DNA of 64,000 nt from Pseudomonas sp. Leaf58 (GCF_003627215.1 NZ_CP032677.1:310001-374000), one strand, 5' to 3'; positions 43,565 to 52,587 are shown, counted from the first letter of the stretch. Notes: a model not told the origin generated them from the sequence alone. Program-made: numbers and translations.

Positions 43565-44449
43565 TCAGCGGCGTTTGAAGTTCATTTTTTCCCGGCCTTC
43601 GGCTGGGGTCAGCACACGGGCGCCCAGGCGCGAAATAATCTCCACTGCGCGCTCGACCAACTGGCCGTTACTAGCCAGCACGCCGCGGTCCAGGTACAGG
43701 TTGTCTTCCAGGCCTACCCGCACGTTGCCGCCGAGCAGCACGGCTTGAGCCGCCATCGGCATCTGCATGCGGCCGATACCAAAGCCGGCCCAGGTGACGT
43801 TGGCCGGCAGGTTGTCGACCATTGCCTTCATGGTGGTGGTGTCGGCTGGGGCGCCCCACGGTATGCCCAGGCACAGCTGGAACAACGGGTCGTCGAGCAG
43901 GCCTTCCTTGATCATCTGCTTGGCGAACCACAGGTGGCCGGTGTCGAAGATCTCCAGTTCGGCCTTTACCCCCAGCTCGGTGATGCGCTTGGCGCCGGCA
44001 CGCAGTTGCGCCGGGGTGGAGACGTAGATCGAGTTACCATCGCCGAAGTTGAGGGTGCCGCAATCGAGGGTGCAGATTTCCGGCAGTAGTGCTTCGACGT
44101 GGGCCAGGCGCTCCAGTGGGCCGATCAGGTCGGTACCTGAGCCGAATTCCATTGGTGTTTCGCCTGGGCCGATTTCCAGGTCGCCGCCCATGCCGGCGGT
44201 GAGGTTGACGATGATGTCTACGTCGGCTTCGCGAATGCGTTCCATGACTTCGCGGTACAGCGCCACGTCACGGCTGAAACGGCCAGTTTGTGGGTCACGT
44301 ACGTGGCAGTGCACCACAGTGGCGCCGGCCTTGGCGGCTTCTACGGCGGCTTCGGCGATCTGTTTGGGGGTGACTGGCACCAGGTGGCTTTTCGAGGCGG
44401 TGTCGCCGGCGCCAGTGAGGGCGCAAGTGATGATGACGTCGTGGTTCAT
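43565..44449 (-). CDS. cdhC: Beta-keto acid cleavage enzyme (3-dehydrocarnitine:acetyl-CoA), BKACE family
   Basis: A 294-residue (beta/alpha)8 protein of the BKACE (DUF849) family. The zinc ligands sit in VVHCHVRDP (His46, His48) and the first strand [12 protein letters not shown] is typical. In Pseudomonas this enzyme takes 3-dehydrocarnitine and acetyl-CoA to betainyl-CoA and acetoacetate. It is second in the caiX-cdhC-cdhA-cdhB operon. Confidence 0.92.
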   Translation of the reverse strand: MNHDVIITCALTGAGDTASKSHLVPVTPKQIAEAAVEAAKAGATVVHCHVRDPQTGRFSRDVALYREVMERIREADVDIIVNLTAGMGGDLEIGPGETPMEFGSGTDLIGPLERLAHVEALLPEICTLDCGTLNFGDGNSIYVSTPAQLRAGAKRITELGVKAELEIFDTGHLWFAKQMIKEGLLDDPLFQLCLGIPWGAPADTTTMKAMVDNLPANVTWAGFGIGRMQMPMAAQAVLLGGNVRVGLEDNLYLDRGVLASNGQLVERAVEIISRLGARVLTPAEGREKMNFKRR

Positions 44450-44472
44450 GGCGGGGTTCCTCGTGGTGTCTG

Positions 44473-44571
44473 TGCTGGCCTTTTCGCGGGCAAGCCCGCT
44501 CCCACAGGATCAAGTTGATCTTGAGTGCGGCGCTGTACCTGTGGGAGCGGGCTTGCCCGCGAATGGGCCGG
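44473..44571. repeat. REP inverted pair between caiX and cdhC
   Basis: TGGCCTTTTCGCGGGCAAGC and CCGCTCCCACAGG (about 44475-44507) face CCTGTGGGAGCGGGCTTGCC and CGCGAATGGGCC (about 44538-44570). The pair lies inside the presumed caiX-cdhC transcript and may lower downstream expression. Confidence 0.85.
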
Positions 44572-44572
44572 A

Positions 44573-45517
44573 TCAGTTGGCGGTGAGCTTGAGGTTGTCG
44601 GCAGCCGGCTTGCCATCGAAGGTGGTCACACCTTGCAGCCAGCGGGCCTTGTCCTCGGGGTGGTCGTTGAGCCATTGGCGGGCTGATTCCAGCGCGTCCT
44701 TGTGGTCGAGCAGCGGCTGCATCATGCGGCTCTCGTCCTCGGCGCTGAAGGTCAGGTTGGCTAGCAGGCGGTGGGCGTTGGGGCAGCGTTCGGCATAGTC
44801 GGGCGCGGTCACCGTCCACACCGTCGCGCGGCCTTCATCAGGGCCCAGGGCGTCCTGGCTGTCGCCCAGGTAGACCATGTCGATGTTCACGTTCATCGGG
44901 TGCGGCGCCCAGCCGAAAAACACCACGGCCTCGTTGCGTCGCACCGCGCGGTCGACGGCGGCGAGCATGCCGGCCTCGCTGGACTCGACCAGCTGGAACT
45001 TGCCCAAGCCGAACTGGTTCTTGGCGATCATCGCCTTGATCTGGGTGTTGGCGCCGGAGCCGGGCTCGATGCCGTAGATTTTGCCGCCCAGTTGCTTTTC
45101 GAACCGGTGGATGTCGGCGAAAGTCTTCAAGCCCTTGTCAGCCAGGTACTTGGGCACTGCCAGGGTGGCCCGCGCATCTTCCAGGCTGGGCTTGTCGAGC
45201 ACCTTGACTTGCTTGGCGTCGACGAATGGGGTGATGGTCTGGGTCATGATCGGGTTCCAGTAACCGAGGAACAGGTCCAGGCGTTTGTCGCGGATGCCGG
45301 CGAAAATGATCTGCTGCGAAGCGCTGGTTTGTTTGGTCTGGTAGCCCAGGCCGTCCAGCAGCACCTGGGCCATGGCGCTGGTGGCAATGACGTCGGTCCA
45401 GTTGACCACGCCCAGGCGGACGTTCTTGCAGGCCGCAGGTTCGGCGGCGAACAGTGGGGAAGTGGCGATGCTGCTCAGGGCAAGGGTCAACAGGCTGCGG
45501 CGGATCAAGCTGTGCAT
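44573..45517 (-). CDS. caiX: Periplasmic carnitine-binding protein CaiX
   Basis: A 314-residue binding protein with a signal peptide (MHSLIRRSLLTLALSSIATSPLFA, cleavage before AEPAACKN). The quaternary-amine pattern is similar to CbcX (VRLGVVNWTDVIATSAMAQ, LGYWNPIMTQTI, WAPHPMNVNIDM). No permease or ATPase follows, so it must feed the CbcWV core at 35-37 kb, as known in P. aeruginosa. It leads the carnitine operon and is divergent from cdhR. Confidence 0.92.
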   Translation of the reverse strand: MHSLIRRSLLTLALSSIATSPLFAAEPAACKNVRLGVVNWTDVIATSAMAQVLLDGLGYQTKQTSASQQIIFAGIRDKRLDLFLGYWNPIMTQTITPFVDAKQVKVLDKPSLEDARATLAVPKYLADKGLKTFADIHRFEKQLGGKIYGIEPGSGANTQIKAMIAKNQFGLGKFQLVESSEAGMLAAVDRAVRRNEAVVFFGWAPHPMNVNIDMVYLGDSQDALGPDEGRATVWTVTAPDYAERCPNAHRLLANLTFSAEDESRMMQPLLDHKDALESARQWLNDHPEDKARWLQGVTTFDGKPAADNLKLTAN

Positions 45518-45584
45518 GGTGGCTCTCCATCGGCAGTGCATATTGTTATGGGGATTCGACCTCTCTGGGCCGTGTTAAGAAGCT

Positions 45585-45643
45585 ACCCTGCTGGCAGGGT
45601 GGAAAATCGCACCCTGGCGACCAACTCTTGCACGGAGGCGACC
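45585..45643. promoter_or_regulatory. Candidate CdhR/GbdR sites in the caiX-cdhR intergenic region
   Basis: ACCCTGC-tg-GCAGGGT is a perfect 7-bp inverted repeat (45585-45600). On the minus strand GGTCGCC occurs at 45637-45643 and again exactly 21 bp on at 45616-45622, reading toward caiX about 100-125 bp before its start. The spacing suits an AraC-family activator. Confidence 0.5.
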
Positions 45644-45664
45644 ACCTTTGCCGTGGAGCATGCA

Positions 45665-46627
45665 ATGCCGCAAATCATTCATTTCCTGTTGTTGCCCGGC
45701 TTCTCGGCCATGGGTTTCATCAGTGCCCTGGAGCCTCTGCGGGTGGCCAACCGCTTCAAAGGCCCGTTGTACCGCTGGCAGGTGCTAAGCCTGGATGGCG
45801 GCGCGGTGCAGGCCAGCAATGGCATGTCGGTGAACGCTGATGCGGCGCTGGCGGCGGGGGAGGCTGGTAGCATGTTGCTGATCGTGGCCGGTTTCGACCC
45901 CCTGGCCTGTTATGGGCCGGCGCTGCACCAGGCGCTACGCCGCCTGGACCACGACGGGGTGATATTGGGCGGCATTGACACCGGCGCAGTGCTACTGGCC
46001 GAAGCCGGACTGCTCGATGGCCACCGGGCCACCGTGCACTGGGAGGCGCTGGAAGCGTTCAAGGAGAATTACCCGAGCCTGCAGGTGACCCAGGAGTTGT
46101 TCGAAATCGACCGGCGGCGCATTACCTGTGCCGGGGGCACCGCTTCGATCGACCTGATGCTCGACCTGATTGCGCAAGCCCATGGCAATGAGCTGGCGGT
46201 GCAGGTGTCGGAGCAATTCGTGCTCGGTCGCATCCGGCCGCGCCAGGATCACCAGCGGATGCAGATTGCCTCTCGCTATGGCATCAGTAATCGCAAGCTG
46301 GTGCAGGTGATTGGTGAAATGGAAAAGCATACCGAGCTACCACTGAGTACATTGGAGCTGGCAGCCCGCGCCAAGGTCACCCGGCGTCAATTGGAGCGCT
46401 TGTTTCGTTTGTATTTGAATGACACGCCAAGTGGGTTTTATCTGGGCCTGCGTCTGGACAAGGCGCGACAGCTGCTGTGTCAGACGCAGATGAGCATCAC
46501 CCAGGTCAGCGTGGCGTGCGGTTTTGAGCTGCCGTCGTACTTCACGCGCTGCTACAAACGGCGCTTCGGCTGTTGCCCACGGGCAGAGCGGCAGGCACTC
46601 AAGCCTCAACTGGCTGATCAGAATTGA
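45665..46627 (+). CDS. cdhR: AraC-family regulator of carnitine catabolism CdhR
   Basis: A 320-residue protein with the same layout as GbdR: DJ-1/PfpI-like domain (about 1-185) and AraC DNA-binding domain (about 215-305; LELAARAKVTRRQLERLFRLYL and ITQVSVACGFELPSYFTRCYK). P. aeruginosa CdhR activates the carnitine operon in response to carnitine. It is divergent from caiX. The start at 45665 gives MPQIIHFLLLPGF, matching the family's first strand. Its 3' end overlaps the converging gene by 10 bp. Confidence 0.92.
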   Translation: MPQIIHFLLLPGFSAMGFISALEPLRVANRFKGPLYRWQVLSLDGGAVQASNGMSVNADAALAAGEAGSMLLIVAGFDPLACYGPALHQALRRLDHDGVILGGIDTGAVLLAEAGLLDGHRATVHWEALEAFKENYPSLQVTQELFEIDRRRITCAGGTASIDLMLDLIAQAHGNELAVQVSEQFVLGRIRPRQDHQRMQIASRYGISNRKLVQVIGEMEKHTELPLSTLELAARAKVTRRQLERLFRLYLNDTPSGFYLGLRLDKARQLLCQTQMSITQVSVACGFELPSYFTRCYKRRFGCCPRAERQALKPQLADQN

Positions 46628-47169
46628 TCGAGGTCTGCCAGCGCCCGGAGTTGGGTCTCGATCCGTACTCGCTGGGCCTCGAAGGCCTCGGGCATGAGTT
46701 TGCTGCCCAAGTGATCCAGGTGCAGGGCCACGCGCGTCCGTGGGGTATCCGCAGCGGTCTCGCACCACAGGTGGAACACAATCGCCACTGGCCCGTTATG
46801 GTCATCCTCATCAAATTCGATGCGCATGTGCGAGCTGGCCGATGTACTGCACAGTAGGGCGAGGTCCGGCTGTTTCAAGCCGTTGAGGACATCGCTTGCC
46901 ACCCGCCTGAACCTTTGGTTGCGACCCTGAGGTGCCGGAATCCAGCCGGCGAAGACCTCCTGAAACACAGCATCCGTGGGGGTGCAGTCGAAACTCCTGG
47001 TTGTTCGGTCGAACAGTTCGACACCGCAATCCTCCAGGGTTTTCAGAAAACGGCTGAACCAGCGCTGGCCGTCTTGCTGGCGGTCGTGAGCCAGGTTTGC
47101 ATCCAATTGCGACAGGCGCAGGCAGGCGTGGAGGTCTTCGAGGTGTTGGGCGGCAGGTATTGCGGGCAT
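46618..47169 (-). CDS. Hypothetical protein, unrecognised
   Basis: A 183-residue protein of mixed helix and strand (MPAIPAAQHLEDLHACLRLSQ..., RFRRVASDVLNGLKQPDLALL, NGPVAIVFHLWCE, ALHLDHLGSK). No signal peptide or membrane segment. It follows the gene at 47233-47949 by 63 bp on the same strand, with a terminator-like hairpin between them. It overlaps the end of cdhR. The pair is not part of the betaine/carnitine cluster as known elsewhere and may be an insertion. No family recognised. Confidence 0.7.
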   Translation of the reverse strand: MPAIPAAQHLEDLHACLRLSQLDANLAHDRQQDGQRWFSRFLKTLEDCGVELFDRTTRSFDCTPTDAVFQEVFAGWIPAPQGRNQRFRRVASDVLNGLKQPDLALLCSTSASSHMRIEFDEDDHNGPVAIVFHLWCETAADTPRTRVALHLDHLGSKLMPEAFEAQRVRIETQLRALADLDQF

Positions 47170-47204
47170 GGTTAAGCCCTTGTGTGCACGTAAAAATGGA
47201 AAAT

Positions 47205-47223
47205 GGCGCCGCAGGGCGGCGCC
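47205..47223 (-). terminator. Terminator or attenuator between two hypothetical genes
   Basis: On the minus strand GGCGCCGC-cct-GCGGCGCC followed by ATTTTCCATTTTTA. It follows the gene ending at 47233 and could reduce transcription into the next. Confidence 0.65.
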
Positions 47224-47232
47224 AAGTTTGGC

Positions 47233-47949
47233 TCAGATGTCCAGCGCCAGGATGTCGGCCGCTTGACTGGCCAGCTTCAGCCTGACGGCTTCGCGCATGG
47301 CACCGAAGTGGCGAACACTGAACGAGCCCTGTTGCGAGGCCCGGTACACACGGGTGTTCGATTTGTCGATGATGCGGCCGGCAGAGCCTGCGGCCTTCTC
47401 GGCTTTGTCATAGCTCAGCTGAACGCTGGTCATGTGCATGATCGGCAGCCCTTGTGGCGTCATTTCGCAGGCCGAAATCTGAATGGTGCTGGATTTGCCC
47501 GAAACGCTCACGCTGCTCTCTTCGAGCAGTTGCTGTGCCTTTGGCGTTTTCACGATCACTTCGAAGGAGCGCTTTACGCAACGGCTCAGCCGATGGTTGC
47601 TGCCGATCTGCACGGTGACAATTTCAGGCGCCAGGGTTGCCAGCGTGTGGGTGTCCTTGTCCAGCGCTTCTTCTACATGAGCGGCGCCGGTCAGTGTCCA
47701 GCCGAACTTGCCCAGGCCGTCGTTGTAGAAGTTGTACCACTCACGCTGCTGGGTTTCCTTGTCGAACTTCTTGTTTGCCGACAGGTTCATCAGGCGCATG
47801 CCGTCCAGGACGTCTTCCGCAATCGAGGCGGGTACGTCGGGGGCAAAGATGCAGATGGTGTTGGCGACCATTACGGCGCGCTCTTCGCCTTCTTTTTTCA
47901 GGGCGGCAATGGCGCTGTCCATGTCGGTTTTGCTGAGGTTGGAAGTCAT
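47233..47949 (-). CDS. Hypothetical protein, beta-rich, unrecognised
   Basis: A 238-residue protein starting MTSNLSKTDMDSAIAALK. The first half is helical; the second half (about 105-200) reads as alternating strands (EIVTVQIGSNHRLSR, SFEVIVKTPKAQ, VSVSGKSSTIQISACEM, HMTSVQLSYDKA), suggesting a beta-sandwich. No signal peptide or catalytic motif stands out. An earlier in-frame ATG 27 bp upstream (47976) is possible. It lies upstream of the 183-residue gene, probably in one transcriptional unit. Function unknown. Confidence 0.7.
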   Translation of the reverse strand: MTSNLSKTDMDSAIAALKKEGEERAVMVANTICIFAPDVPASIAEDVLDGMRLMNLSANKKFDKETQQREWYNFYNDGLGKFGWTLTGAAHVEEALDKDTHTLATLAPEIVTVQIGSNHRLSRCVKRSFEVIVKTPKAQQLLEESSVSVSGKSSTIQISACEMTPQGLPIMHMTSVQLSYDKAEKAAGSAGRIIDKSNTRVYRASQQGSFSVRHFGAMREAVRLKLASQAADILALDI

Positions 47950-48064
47950 GTCTTGGTTTCCGATTGAGGTCATTCCAGCGCCTCGGCTGAGGCGCTTGGG
48001 ATGCACTGTGGTTCGAATTGCCAAGACAAATAAGGCGTAAGCTTTTCCTGCCCAGGTAATGCGG

Positions 48065-48466
48065 CTACTGCTGCCCAATGGATTGCAGATACTCCGAGCG
48101 GTCATCACTGCGCTGCGCCACGCAAGTATCCCAGGCCGCCTGGAAGGCCTTGCTGCCGGGTTTCTCGGCATAGGTTTCGACCTTGCAGTCGGCATCGCGC
48201 AGCTGCGCCCACAGCTTTTCGGCCGTGTCCATGCGCCCAACCAGGGCGGCGGCTTGGTCGCCTTCGTCGGCATACTGGTCGCGAATGCGCTGGATCAGGT
48301 CGTCATACGCCGCTTTCAGTTCGCGCTCGGCGGTCTGCTTGTTGAACGCAGCGCAGGCGTAGGTCTGCTGGTCGGTCTCGACGTTGTCACACGGGGTGCT
48401 TTCTTCCTCGCCGGCTTGCGCGCCCGATATGACAGCCAGCAGTACCAGCCATGCCATTGATCTCAT
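48065..48466 (-). CDS. LprI/DUF1311-family periplasmic protein
   Basis: A 133-residue protein with a signal peptide (MRSMAWLVLLAVISGAQAG) and a short Cys-containing mature part: CDNVETDQQTYACAAFNKQTAERELKAAYDDLIQRI...DADCKVET...AWDTCVAQR, the Cys-helix pattern of DUF1311/LprI proteins, some of which inhibit lysozyme. Start 48466 is preceded by GGAG; one 5 codons earlier is also in frame. It is divergent from the dipeptidase operon. The exact role is unknown. Confidence 0.8.
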   Translation of the reverse strand: MRSMAWLVLLAVISGAQAGEEESTPCDNVETDQQTYACAAFNKQTAERELKAAYDDLIQRIRDQYADEGDQAAALVGRMDTAEKLWAQLRDADCKVETYAEKPGSKAFQAAWDTCVAQRSDDRSEYLQSIGQQ

Positions 48467-48751
48467 CCCTTTTCTCCTCACCAGGCTGACGAATCGCTGG
48501 ATTCTCGCTCAGCCGAAGGCCAGGCGGTAGCTCTCTGACGAAATGTTCATAAAGCGGCCAGAAATGTCGTTATCGAGACTCTCTCTCATCGCCAGGCGGC
48601 ATGCCAGAGGGCGTGTTGTCGCGCATTGACGCTTTCGGCAAACCCCCTGTCGTTTTTGCATCGGGGCGCCTTTGGGCACAGGCATATGCTGGCCCCAAAG
48701 CGCCGGCAATAAGGTTTGGCGCCAACCCATTCAATAAAAGGGGACAGCCTG
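48467..48751. promoter_or_regulatory. Divergent promoter region of the dipeptidase-dgc operon
   Basis: 285 bp. GTCGT (48566-48570) and ATCGC (48588-48592) are 22 bp apart, a weaker version of the half-sites at other promoters; further GTCGC (48618) and GTCGT (48649) copies do not keep the spacing. AAGGGG at 48738-48743 is the ribosome-binding site of the dipeptidase gene. Confidence 0.3.
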
Positions 48752-49729
48752 ATGAGCCCAGCCGAACTTCACGCCGACAGTATCGTCATCGACGGCCTGA
48801 TCATTGCCAAATGGAACCGCGAGCTGTTCGAGGACATGCGCAAAGGCGGGCTGACTGCAGCCAACTGCACGGTATCGGTCTGGGAAGGCTTCAAGGCAAC
48901 CGTCGACCAAATCGCTGCCAGCCAGAAGCTCATCCGCGACAACGGTGACCTGGTAATGCCGGTGCGCACCACCGCCGACATCCGCAAGGCCAAGGAACTG
49001 GGCAAGACCGGCATCCTCTTCGGCTTCCAGAACGCCCATGCGTTCGAAGACCAGATTGCCTACGTCGATGTGTTCAAGCAGCTGGGCGTGGGTATCGTGC
49101 AGATGTGCTACAACACCCAAAACCTGGTAGGCACCGGTTGCTACGAGCGTGATGGCGGCCTGTCGGGCTTCGGCCGCGAAATCGTCGCCGAAATGAACCG
49201 CGTCGGCATCATGTGCGACCTGTCCCACGTCGGCTCCAAGACCTCCGAAGAAGTCATCCTCGAATCGAAAAAGCCAGTGTGCTACTCGCACTGCCTGCCA
49301 TCGGGCCTGAAAGAACACCCACGCAACAAGTCGGACGAAGAACTGAAGTTCATCGCCGACCACGGCGGCTTCGTCGGCGTGACCATGTTTGCGCCGTTCC
49401 TGGCCAAGGGCATCGACTCGACCATCGACGACTACGCCGAGGCCATCGAGTACACCATGAACATTGTCGGTGAAGACGCTATCGGTATCGGTACTGACTT
49501 CACCCAGGGCCACGGCCAGGACTTCTTCGAGTACCTCACCCACGACAAGGGCTACGCCCGTCGCCTGACCAACTTCGGCAAGATCATCAACCCGCTGGGC
49601 ATCCGTACCGTGGGCGAATTCCCCAACCTCACCGAAACCTTGCTCAAGCGCGGCCACTCCGAGCGCGTGGTGCGCAAGATCATGGGCGAGAACTGGGTCA
49701 ACGTCCTCAAGGACGTGTGGGGCGAGTAA
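48752..49729 (+). CDS. Membrane-dipeptidase-like M19 metallopeptidase
   Basis: A 325-residue (beta/alpha)8 metal enzyme of the renal dipeptidase family: DGLIIAKWN at the N-terminal metal site, GFQNAHAFEDQ, CDLSHVGSKTSEEV, CYSHCLPSGLKEHPRNKSDEEL and IGIGTDFTQGHGQDFF. The classic HxD at the first site reads D-G-L here, so the metal site may differ from dipeptidases. It lies first in the run M19-DUF5943-dgcA-dgcB-etf, an order shared with P. aeruginosa, where it is linked to GbdR control. Its true substrate in betaine breakdown is unclear. Confidence 0.85.
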   Translation: MSPAELHADSIVIDGLIIAKWNRELFEDMRKGGLTAANCTVSVWEGFKATVDQIAASQKLIRDNGDLVMPVRTTADIRKAKELGKTGILFGFQNAHAFEDQIAYVDVFKQLGVGIVQMCYNTQNLVGTGCYERDGGLSGFGREIVAEMNRVGIMCDLSHVGSKTSEEVILESKKPVCYSHCLPSGLKEHPRNKSDEELKFIADHGGFVGVTMFAPFLAKGIDSTIDDYAEAIEYTMNIVGEDAIGIGTDFTQGHGQDFFEYLTHDKGYARRLTNFGKIINPLGIRTVGEFPNLTETLLKRGHSERVVRKIMGENWVNVLKDVWGE

Positions 49730-49807
49730 GCCGCTCTCCAAGCCTGAAAGCCCCTGCCAGCAACGCCGGGGCATCCCAACAAAAAATTTTTATGGAGTTG
49801 AGTTTCC

Positions 49808-50338
49808 ATGGCCAAGATCGCCCCGCAATTGCCAATCGAAGTGGATACCGAAACCGGTGTATGGACCAGCGACGCCCTGCCGATGCTGTATGTGCCGCGC
49901 CATTTCTTCGTCAATAACCACATCGGCATCGAGGAAGTGCTGGGCGCTGACGCCTACGCCGAAATCCTCTACAAGGCCGGCTACAAGTCCGCCTGGCACT
50001 GGTGTGAAAAAGAAGCCGAGTGCCACGGCCTGGAAGGTGTGGCGGTGTTCGAGCACTACATGAAGCGCCTGAGCCAGCGTGGCTGGGGCCTGTTTGAAAT
50101 CCAGGACATCGACCTGGACAAGGGCACCTGCAGCGTCAAGCTCAAGCACTCTGCGTTCGTGTACGTCTATGGCAAGTGTGGCCGCAAGGTCGACTACATG
50201 TTCACCGGCTGGTTCGCCGGCGCCATGGACCAAATTCTCGCTGCCCGTGGCAGCTCGATCCGCACCGTGGCCGAACAGGTCTACGGCGGGTCGGAAGAAG
50301 GCCACGAAGATGGCCTGTTCGTTACAAAGCCGTTGTAA
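49808..50338 (+). CDS. DUF5943/V4R-like protein of the dgc operon
   Basis: A 176-residue protein: YVPRHFFVNNHIGIEEVLGADAYAEILYKAGYKSAW and HYMKRLSQRGWGLFEIQDI, with an RxxDYMFTGWFAG helix near the C-terminus. It resembles the 4-vinyl-reductase/V4R fold that binds small hydrophobic ligands. Three Cys (WCEKEAECH, CGRKV) could bind metal. It precedes dgcA by 15 bp and is translated from the same message. Its role in dimethylglycine breakdown is unproven. Confidence 0.75.
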   Translation: MAKIAPQLPIEVDTETGVWTSDALPMLYVPRHFFVNNHIGIEEVLGADAYAEILYKAGYKSAWHWCEKEAECHGLEGVAVFEHYMKRLSQRGWGLFEIQDIDLDKGTCSVKLKHSAFVYVYGKCGRKVDYMFTGWFAGAMDQILAARGSSIRTVAEQVYGGSEEGHEDGLFVTKPL

Positions 50339-50353
50339 GCCGGAGATAGCGTC

Positions 50354-52414
50354 ATGGCATTCGAAGCAATGTTCCAGCCGATTCAGATCGGTAAACTGAC
50401 CATCCGCAACCGTGTGCTCAGCACCGCGCACGCCGAGGTCTACGCCACTGACGGCGGCATGACGACCGACCGCTACGTGAAGTACTACGAAGAAAAGGCC
50501 AAGGGCGGTATCGGCCTGGCGATTTGCGGCGGCTCGTCGGTGGTGGCCATCGACAGCCCGCAGGAATGGTGGGCATCGGTCAACCTGTCGACCGACCGCA
50601 TCATCCCGCATTTCCAAAACCTCGCCGACGCCATGCACAAGCATGGCGCCAAGATCATGATCCAGATTACCCACATGGGCCGTCGCTCGCGCTGGGACGG
50701 CTTCAACTGGCCGACCCTGATGTCGCCGTCGGGTATTCGTGAACCCGTGCACCGCGCCACCTGCAAAACCATCGAGGTGGAAGAAATTTGGCGCGTGATC
50801 GGCAACTACGCACAAGCTGCCCGCCGCGCCAAAGAAGGCGGCCTGGACGGGGTTGAGCTGTCGGCCGTGCACCAGCACATGATCGACCAGTTCTGGAGCC
50901 CGCGGGTCAACAAGCGTACCGACGAGTGGGGCGGTACCTTTGAAGGCCGCATGAAGTTCGGCCTGGAAGTGCTAAAAGCCGTGCGTGCCGAAGTCGGTGA
51001 TGACTTCTGCGTGGGCATGCGTATCTGTGGCGACGAGTTCCACCCCGATGGCCTCAGCCATGAGGACATGAAGCAGATCGCTGCCTACTACGACGGCACC
51101 GGCATGCTCGACTTCATCGGCGTGGTCGGCTCGGGTTGCGACACCCACAACACCCTGGCCAACGTCATCCCCAACATGAGCTACCCGCCGGAGCCGTTCC
51201 TGCACCTGGCGGCCGGCATCAAGGAAGTGGTCAAGGTCCCGGTGCTGCACGCGCAGAACATCAAGGACCCGAACCAGGCCACGCGCATTCTTGAAGGCGG
51301 CTACGTGGACATGGTCGGCATGACCCGTGCGCACATGGCCGACCCGCACCTGATCGCCAAGATCAAAATGGGCCAGATTGACCAGATCAAGCAGTGCGTC
51401 GGTGCCAACTACTGCATCGACCGCCAGTACCAGGGCCTGGATGTGCTGTGCATCCAGAACGCCGCGACCTCCCGTGAATACATGGGCGTGCCGCACATCA
51501 TCGAGAAGACCACCGGCGTCAAGCGCAAGGTGGTGGTGGTTGGCGCCGGCCCTGCTGGCATGGAAGCGGCCCGGGTGGCTGCCGAACGTGGCCACGACGT
51601 GACCCTGTTCGAGAAAAAGGACCAGATCGGCGGGCAGATCACCATCGCCGCCAAGGCCCCGCAGCGTGACCAGATTGCCGGTATCACCCGCTGGTACCAG
51701 CTGGAGCTGGCGCGCCTGAAGGTTGACCTGCGCCTGGGCACTGCCGCTGACGCGGCCGCCATTCAGGACCTGCGCCCCGACGTGATCGTGTTGGCAGTGG
51801 GCGGGCATTCGTTCCTGGAGCAAAACGAACACTGGGGCGCCGCCGAAGGGCTGGTGGTCAGCAGTTGGGACGTGCTCGACGGCAAGGTTGCGCCGGGCAA
51901 GAACGTGCTGGTGTACGACACCATCTGCGAGTTCACCGGCATGTCGGTGGCCGACTTCATCGCCGACAAGGGCAGCCAGGTCGAGATCGTCACTGACGAT
52001 ATCAAGCCCGGGGTGGCCATGGGCGGTACCACCTTCCCGACCTACTACCGCAGCATGTACCCCAAAGAAGTGATCATGACCGGCGACATGATGCTGGAAA
52101 AGGTCTACCGCGAAGGCGACAAGCTGGTGGCGGTGCTGGAAAACGAATACACCGGCGCCAAGGAAGAACGCGTGGTCGACCAGGTGGTGGTAGAGAACGG
52201 CGTGCGCCCTGACGAGCAGCTGTACTACGCGCTGAAGGAAGGTTCGCGCAACAAAGGCCAGATCGATGTGGAGGCGTTGTTCGCCATCAAGCCACAGCCG
52301 ATCCTCAGCCAGCCGGGCGAGGGCTACCTGCTGTACCGCATCGGCGACTGCGTGGCCCAGCGCAACGTGCATGCGGCGATTTACGACGCCTTGCGCCTGT
52401 GCAAGGACTTCTGA
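50354..52414 (+). CDS. dgcA: Dimethylglycine catabolism dehydrogenase subunit DgcA
   Basis: A 686-residue flavoprotein of the TMADH/DMGDH family. The N-terminal barrel (1-340) includes MIQITHMGRRSRWDGFNWP and VDMVGMTRAHMADPHL; the C-terminal dinucleotide domain has VVVVGAGPAGMEAARV. It demethylates dimethylglycine to sarcosine with DgcB and the ETF. The cluster motif is C348-x2-A351-x2-C354-x11-C366, lacking the canonical second Cys. It is a paralogue of the enzyme at 1978-4014. A REP pair separates it from dgcB. Confidence 0.93.
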   Translation: MAFEAMFQPIQIGKLTIRNRVLSTAHAEVYATDGGMTTDRYVKYYEEKAKGGIGLAICGGSSVVAIDSPQEWWASVNLSTDRIIPHFQNLADAMHKHGAKIMIQITHMGRRSRWDGFNWPTLMSPSGIREPVHRATCKTIEVEEIWRVIGNYAQAARRAKEGGLDGVELSAVHQHMIDQFWSPRVNKRTDEWGGTFEGRMKFGLEVLKAVRAEVGDDFCVGMRICGDEFHPDGLSHEDMKQIAAYYDGTGMLDFIGVVGSGCDTHNTLANVIPNMSYPPEPFLHLAAGIKEVVKVPVLHAQNIKDPNQATRILEGGYVDMVGMTRAHMADPHLIAKIKMGQIDQIKQCVGANYCIDRQYQGLDVLCIQNAATSREYMGVPHIIEKTTGVKRKVVVVGAGPAGMEAARVAAERGHDVTLFEKKDQIGGQITIAAKAPQRDQIAGITRWYQLELARLKVDLRLGTAADAAAIQDLRPDVIVLAVGGHSFLEQNEHWGAAEGLVVSSWDVLDGKVAPGKNVLVYDTICEFTGMSVADFIADKGSQVEIVTDDIKPGVAMGGTTFPTYYRSMYPKEVIMTGDMMLEKVYREGDKLVAVLENEYTGAKEERVVDQVVVENGVRPDEQLYYALKEGSRNKGQIDVEALFAIKPQPILSQPGEGYLLYRIGDCVAQRNVHAAIYDALRLCKDF

Positions 52415-52442
52415 TCGCACTGTCGGCACACACCGGCCCCGG

Positions 52443-52525
52443 TGGGAGCGGGCGGGCCCGCGAATGCGTAGGCATGAACAACAAAGTTGTTTGAACTGAC
52501 GCATTCGCGGGCCCGCCCGCTCCCA
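52443..52525. repeat. REP inverted pair between dgcA and dgcB
   Basis: A perfect 27-bp arm (TGGGAGCGGGCGGGCCCGCG, then AATGCGT; 52443-52469) faces its complement at 52499-52525 with a 29-nt spacer. It interrupts the dgc operon and may affect the ratio of the two subunits. Confidence 0.88.
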
Positions 52526-52587
52526 CAAGGTCGGTGCAGGATTCCAGGGGCCTGATCCCCTTGCAACCGCTGTTGTGGGAGCCTCCC

